Assembly (NCBI GenBank): GCA_023159155.1
Contig: JAJNNX010000004.1
Coordinates: 1,240,001 to 1,304,000, forward strand
Direction of reading: 5' to 3'
DNA length: 64,000 nucleotides
From: Ustulina deusta
Lineage: Eukaryota; Ascomycota; Sordariomycetes; Xylariales; Xylariaceae
Part shown: piece by piece, positions 58,825 to 64,000 of the stretch
How positions within the stretch are numbered: position 1 is the stretch's first letter
Layout: each line of letters opens with the position of its first letter
Made by a program: the position numbers and the translations under genes
The notes under the pieces: model-generated
The model's database searches: none
What the model was told of the DNA's origin: nothing
The model's input: the letters and a program-made list of their open reading frames with translations, nothing else

Positions 58825-61037
58825 CTATATCCATCCCCCCTCAGCCGCACCCCCGGCTCTCTTGTCTCCGGCTATATTACAACTCCGACTCCTGCTGATG
58901 ACATTACGGCCCCGGTTGGAATTCACGCGACTGTTGCTGGCATAGGTGTACGTGGCGGCGCTGTTGCTGCGACTGGGGCCCTGGGTGACAGGGTCGCGGT
59001 GGTGCGTCTCGCTCGTGAAGGGCCAGACGGCGGCGTCCTCGGAGAGGCCGCCCGCGCTCATGTGGATCTGCTCGTCGGACGTGAGGGCCTGCCCGAACAC
59101 GTACGACTGGCTGTGCTGCAGGTGGTGCGGCCGGAGATGCTGATACTGATGATGATGATGATGGTGCTGCCGCTGCGCCTTGCAATGCGCGGGCTCGGGC
59201 TCCTGGATATACGTGCTGTTCGTCTCGGCGCCCCACTGGCTCAACGTCTCCTCGGCGATGCCGGCCGCGTGGTGGGGGCCCCCGTCGTCGACGGGCGAGG
59301 AGCAGTGGGCCGGCGAGTCGATGTCTGTGCTGTCGCCCGCGCTGGACTGCATCGGCGACGGCCCGAACACCCTCGGCGTCGTCCACGATGCCCGGAACGG
59401 CCAGGGCACGCCGTTCCATGCCCCACCGGGCCCATACATCTGTGCCTCGCTCTCCGGGACAGGGACGGGAGCGCCGAAGAAATCCGTCGAGCGCGTCGTC
59501 CCGTCCCCTTCCGTGTCGATCTCCTTGCCCTTTCCCTTGTCCTTGCCCTTCTCATCCGCCTCCCCGCACGCGGGAAGACGTGTCTTCTCGCTGCCGCTGC
59601 CGCTGCTGTTGTTGGGCCCGAGCTGGGCGAGCTTCTCGGGATCCGTCTCGTTGCCTTCTTCGTCGCCGTCGCCGCCGGACGAGCGCGGACGCACCCGCAC
59701 GCCCCTGCCGTAGTCGCCCGGCCCCCTGGCGCCGTTCGGCACGATGAACCGGCGGTCGAAGCGCGAGAAGAGATAGGTCGCGGACACGACCAGGTCGGTG
59801 ACGTAGTTGAAGCAGTAGTAGCAGGCCCGCCCGTGGTACCAGGCCGGGTCGCTCGCCGGCCGCGCCGCGTACCCCGTGTAGATCCGGAAGGACGCCCCCA
59901 GCGTCGCCACGGCGGCCGTGAACAGGAGCAGCCGGACCTTGGTCCGCCAGCGGCCGGCGCCGAACTTCTCGACGCGCTGCGCGCGCGGGGCGAGCGCGGC
60001 GAGGACCACGACGGGCAGCGGCACGAAGGCCAGCACGGCCATGTAGGTGCCCGCGAACAGCTGCACGGCGCGGTCGGCGCGGCGGACGGCCGGGTCCAGC
60101 GTCAGCACGGTCTGGACGGTGACGGCGATGACCATGACGAGCGACGCGACGACGCAGGCGACGAGGAAGCGGAAGGCGAGGGTCGTGGCGGGGTGCCAGC
60201 CGAAGGCCGGGTGGTAGCCGCGCACGACGCGGTGCGCGAGGATGAGGTTGATGATGAGCACGAGGACGCTGCCGGTCTGCGTCAGGATGCCCGAGGCGAT
60301 GGCGACGTCGGCGCTGTGCGGGTGCGCGGCCCAGACGGCGCGCATGCACAGCGCCACGCTGCGCAGCACGCTCAGCGCGAACAGCATGCCCGAGAACAGG
60401 AACTTGAGCCCCGCGCGCTTGTTGAGCTGCAGGATCGTCATGTGCGCCGCCGCCGACGCCGCGAAGAGCGCGAGCAGCACCGCCGCCACCGGCACGTCCG
60501 TCCCCACCGTCGGCACCCCGCCCACCACCGCCGTCGCCATGCCGTACGGAGGCCCATGCTGCACGGGGCTGAGCTGTGCGAGGGAAAAGAAACGAATTAG
60601 CACCCGGGTTCCCCGGTCGGAGGCGCGGGCAGGACGGGATGGGATGGGAGGGATGGGAGGGAGGGAGTAACGCGGTGAGGAGATTTTCCTAGCGGGCCGG
60701 AGCGTGGACATGGCGTTGCGTTCTTCTACCAGGCGTGGCAAGCCTGGTCGATTCAGCATTGATATCTCCGGATCGCGTCCATCACCACGCCGGAAAAACA
60801 AAAGGCGCGACGACAAGACACGAGAGAGAGAGAGAGCCCGCGTGTGCCATGAGCGCGGGCAACATCCACGCTAGGGGAGGAGGAAAAAGGGGGTAGGTAG
60901 CGAAAAAGCGTTATACGTACAGGATGTGTTGCGGGCTCGGCAGGGTTTGGACCTGGGCTTGGAGTCGCCGTCCAGTTGCCCGAAACGACATTGTCTCTCC
61001 TGATGAACACAAAAGCTGGTGCTTTTCTTCTCTCCAT
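58825..61037 (-). CDS. Seven-helix membrane protein, DUF3112 type
   Basis: Model complement(join(58825..60573,60921..61037)), 621 aa. A GC-rich fungal membrane protein I place in the DUF3112 group (annotated in some fungi as GPCR-like). The core after GPPYG-MATAVVGGVPTVG has seven hydrophobic segments, starting PVAAVLLALFAASAAAHMTI, then FLFSGMLFALSVLRSVALCM, ILTQTGSVLVLIINLILAHR, LAFRFLVACVVASLVMVIAV, FAGTYMAVLAFVPLPVVVLA, LLLFTAAVATLGASFRIYTG and CFNYVTDLVVSATYLFSRF. The long cytosolic tail is Ser/Asp/His-rich (HHHHHHQYQHL). The 347-nt intron (donor GTACGT, branch CTAAT, acceptor CGCACAG) links a short N-terminal exon (ATG 61037, Pro/Thr-rich, one sequon) to GPPYG. The N-terminal exon is less certain than the rest. 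Function unknown. Confidence 0.78.
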
Positions 61038-64000
61038 CACGAGATTTATTTTCTTTTTTTCTTTTTCTTTTCTTTTTTCTTTTCCCCCGCGGCCTACCAG
61101 GGCGCCGCCTCGGTCCCCCTTGTGCTTTTTTACACTTCCCTCTCCGGTGTTCCGCTACCTCTCGGGAATTTTCTGAGCTAAGAAACGCTCTTCGACGAGA
61201 TCCTCATTCGTCTTTTCTTTCCCACCTTATCTCCCGATTAAGTTTGTAAGGCGCCGAGTCTCTTTAGTCACTATCTCTCCGTTATCACACCCGGGGATAG
61301 TTCTGCTAGTAGTGGGAACCCAATTCCCACGGGTTTCCTCTTTTTTTTTTTTTTGCCCTCTTCGGTCTATCTTTCTTGTATAACGAGAAAAAGGAGTGGC
61401 AAGGCGCAGGGCAAGAAGAGGTGTCGTGATGGCTTAGGGACAGTGGAGTCCCAGGAGGCACGCTTGCTTGGTAGATGATAAATCATCTGTAAGTTCTACT
61501 CGGAGGAAGAACAGAGATGAGCTAAACCAACGTATTCCGTTGTAAGTGGAAATCGGGGAAAGAAATAAGCAGGAGATTGGGACCCCGAAGGGACGAGAGA
61601 GTCAAAAGCGCTTCCACTGGGTTTTCCATGCAGATGGATACATGCTCCTTATGCATGCGGATCTTGGATATACTGGATTTCCATTAGATTTCGTAAGATC
61701 TGCACTGCATTAGCAGCGAACCTATTCCGCCTCGTCGAATTGTAGCCACCATCTCCCTCTTCCAGGACCACAAGGTTACAATGTCCGGCATGTTCCAGGG
61801 AAGCCCACGGCCTGGGAAACCTAGAAGCGGGAGCTCACGGACTACTACGAATTATGCCGACCTAGCCAATGCCACTTCTTCGCTGGTCTTGGCCGGCTTG
61901 CTTCCCTACTTTGCAACTAACTCCATTGTTGAAGCAGGATAGTAGCCATGTCTGCCCGGTGACGACTAACTAGACCGAGCTCTCGCGTGAGGTCGTGACA
62001 CCGGGGAATCAACCACACAAGCGCTCTCTTATAAACAGAACGCTTTAAGTTATATATTACATCGCTGTCAGACCCCCAACACTGGGTCTCCCATTGATTA
62101 AGCAACCGTTGAGTGGCCGAGGGCATCTCTTCCTGGCAGTCGTATGCACACATCCATAGTCATCTCGGGTGCGCAACCACAGACCGTTGGCTAGGGGGGA
62201 GAACACGCAAGCTACCTCGTCCCGCCACTGACAAGGGGTGGAGGAGTAATTTCTTGGAGATTCCGAAGATGAAACACCGCCACTGCATGGAAGCTCAGCA
62301 ACCCCCAGACCAGTTCCGTGTACCCGTGTGTTGAAGACGTGAGAGGCGTCTGAGGACGGGGGCGGATGGCATTCGCGATAAACGCAATGCTCAACATTAC
62401 CCGACGTGCACGGTCGTAGGGCGTTTTGTTGCCGAGGACAGCGATAGCGACAACCGCCTCGTTATATCTAGAATGGTGGTGTGCGGATATCCACGATGCG
62501 ATGCAGCATGGAGGTATATAATTGCATCCCGGAAGTCGGGGAGCAGGGCTATACTTATATATCTATCTCGAAAACCAGACCCTTTTCATTCCATCTCCTA
62601 TTATGGCCCCAGTGGCCCAATCTAATGGAAAATCCAAAACCGCCTTCCATGACGATAATTTTAATACCACTGTATGACAGAAAAAGTATTATGAAGAAAG
62701 GGAAAAAAATACTGTGATCCAAAGCCCGTGTGCGTCCGGACAATCCTAGATATACGAGAAGATGTCCGGCGGCGCCGGCCCTTGCAGCACACATACCCAC
62801 ACCCACACATTCGGCTAACGGGTCGCGATATTTAACTGCAGCATGGGGGAAAAAAAGAAAAAGAAGGGAAAAAAAAAACAAGTAAATGACAAGGCCTGCG
62901 ATAATGCAAGGTCTCCGGCACTGCACGTGTCGTCCTCGTCACCCCCATCTATCGTGTTCCGCATGTACGGGTTCTGGTTCTACTGCAGCAGCAGGAGAAT
63001 TCCTACTCACGGCAAGGAATTTCACAAGTAATTCTTCCAACGGCTCAAGTTTTTCCATGGCGGGAGCCGCACGCAAGTTAATTCGTCCGCCCATCTCGGG
63101 ACGGACAACAAATAACATGCGAGTTCTTATCGGTCTATGATGTCGTTTGTAACAAGCCAGGTTCATTGGATGGATTGCCTTCCCGACATAAGAACGAACT
63201 GCCTGGTAAAACGCTAATATGACACAGGTGAGGATGGCATTGGAAACTGTGATTCCATCTCGCATATATTACCTCTGTCGCGCATTGACGCTCCACTGCT
63301 TGCAGCCATACACCATGCTGTTCGGCAGCCGTGGTGCGATGGAATGCCTACCCAGCAACAAAGTGTGCTGCTTGCTCACGGGGGCTTCGGACGTAAGTGA
63401 ATACGATCTCATGAGCTTGTGTCTCGTTCCTCGCCATAGACAACTAACAACACTGCCCAGTCTGGGGTTAATGCTTATGGCCGGCATCGTATAAACCCTC
63501 GCGGATAGCGTATAGCCTCCGCTGCTCATGTCGAAAATAGTCATCTCAGACAAGAGGTGAAGGTGCATGGGTGGAATCAGATGCCCAACCTCAACCTAAG
63601 CAGGAACTTGGAGCCTATCTGGGTACCGAATATTCAAATGCTGGCTCGACGGCCTATAGCATCAAAACACCGCCAGACTATAGTAGCCAATTCCAATAGT
63701 AATCCCGAAGATGCCCTATTATTATATAGTCCAGTGTTACTCAAGCCGGCCTTGAAAATAAGGTGACACTCAACATAAAGAAGTAGTTTTCCATTAAGTA
63801 AGCTATCAATCCTGCATATATTAAAGTGAGGTCAGGTGGTAAGTACCTGCACATCCACACATCCCCAAGCACCGTGATATATCCTCGCACATTCCTACTA
63901 TTTCAGATTTCTACCGGCATCGTAAACCACCAGGGTATATGAGCTGAGTCTAGATATCACAATATATACCTAAACCCGGTCGTCTCCCTCCTGCCCGATT
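61038..64000. other. Right-edge spacer, no gene recognised
   Basis: Contains T-rich and A/G-rich tracts (about 61,045-61,090, 61,340-61,355, 62,848-62,880) that belong to the promoter of the DUF3112 gene or to spacer. Frames at 62939-63265 and 63219-63494 are open but resemble nothing I know and have no supporting context. Confidence 0.45.

Noticed and set aside
58801..60600. A 599-codon open frame on the + strand opposite the DUF3112 gene
   Set aside because: It is Arg/Val/Gly/Ala-rich antisense of a GC-rich gene with strong third-position bias. It has no domains, and the opposite strand has clear membrane helices.
62939..63265. Minus-strand 108-codon frame near the right edge
   Set aside because: Partly protein-like but with no family resemblance, no splice partners and no neighbour support.

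Overview
This is nuclear DNA of a filamentous ascomycete (Pezizomycotina, most likely a sordariomycete). The reasons are short introns of about 50-100 nt with CTAAC/CTGAC-like branch sites, an arginine attenuator peptide upstream ORF in front of the arg-2/CPA1 gene, a HET (heterokaryon incompatibility) domain, an Acinus-like SAP protein, a DUF3112 membrane protein, and AT-rich relic islands of the kind left by repeat-induced point mutation (RIP). I see no bacterial-style operon and no biosynthetic cluster. Gene models below were spliced by eye from reading frame, splice sites and remembered family conservation. Coordinates are good to the base where frames close, but no search was run.

Layout. 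1-3,269: a split tRNA-Pro gene and repeat-rich spacer. 3,270-5,960 (-): a secreted or membrane aspartyl-protease-like protein without its first catalytic Asp. 5,961-9,612: spacer. 9,613-11,731 (+): a Ser/Thr-rich surface protein with internal repeats. 11,732-18,277: gene-poor spacer with hairpins. 18,278-21,043 (-): TAH18 diflavin reductase. 21,044-24,408: spacer. 24,409-33,644: four housekeeping genes on the + strand, namely an Sbp1-like RRM-RGG-RRM protein, an ArfGAP (GCS1), ETF beta and carbamoyl-phosphate synthase small subunit with its attenuator uORF. 35,215-37,164 (-): Acinus-like. 39,055-40,419 (+): unknown acidic protein. 41,126-42,469 (-): kinase-like. 43,032-45,429 (+): TYW1. 46,027-46,964 (-): TOM20. 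47,456-49,021 (+): SRPK-type kinase broken by a nonsense codon and a frameshift. 49,500-50,576: relics plus a truncated HET gene. 51,517-53,607 (+): EXO84. 54,714-55,145: a foldback/MITE-like element beside gag and F-box relics. 56,499-57,972 (+): PP2A catalytic subunit. 58,825-61,037 (-): seven-helix DUF3112-type protein. 61,038-64,000: no gene recognised.

The genes form no single pathway. They are mostly core functions (arginine synthesis, Fe-S electron supply, tRNA wybutosine, protein import, exocytosis, Arf GTPase control, PP2A), interleaved with accessory surface, signalling and incompatibility genes. The most informative findings are: (a) the attenuator uORF is cut by two introns into three exons, the middle one only 13 nt, so its coding depends on splicing; (b) two likely GC-AG introns; (c) a decaying kinase locus next to a decaying HET/transposon zone; (d) strong enrichment of the palindrome TACCTAGGTA in the spacers. 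I found no multi-gene system that I would call new.
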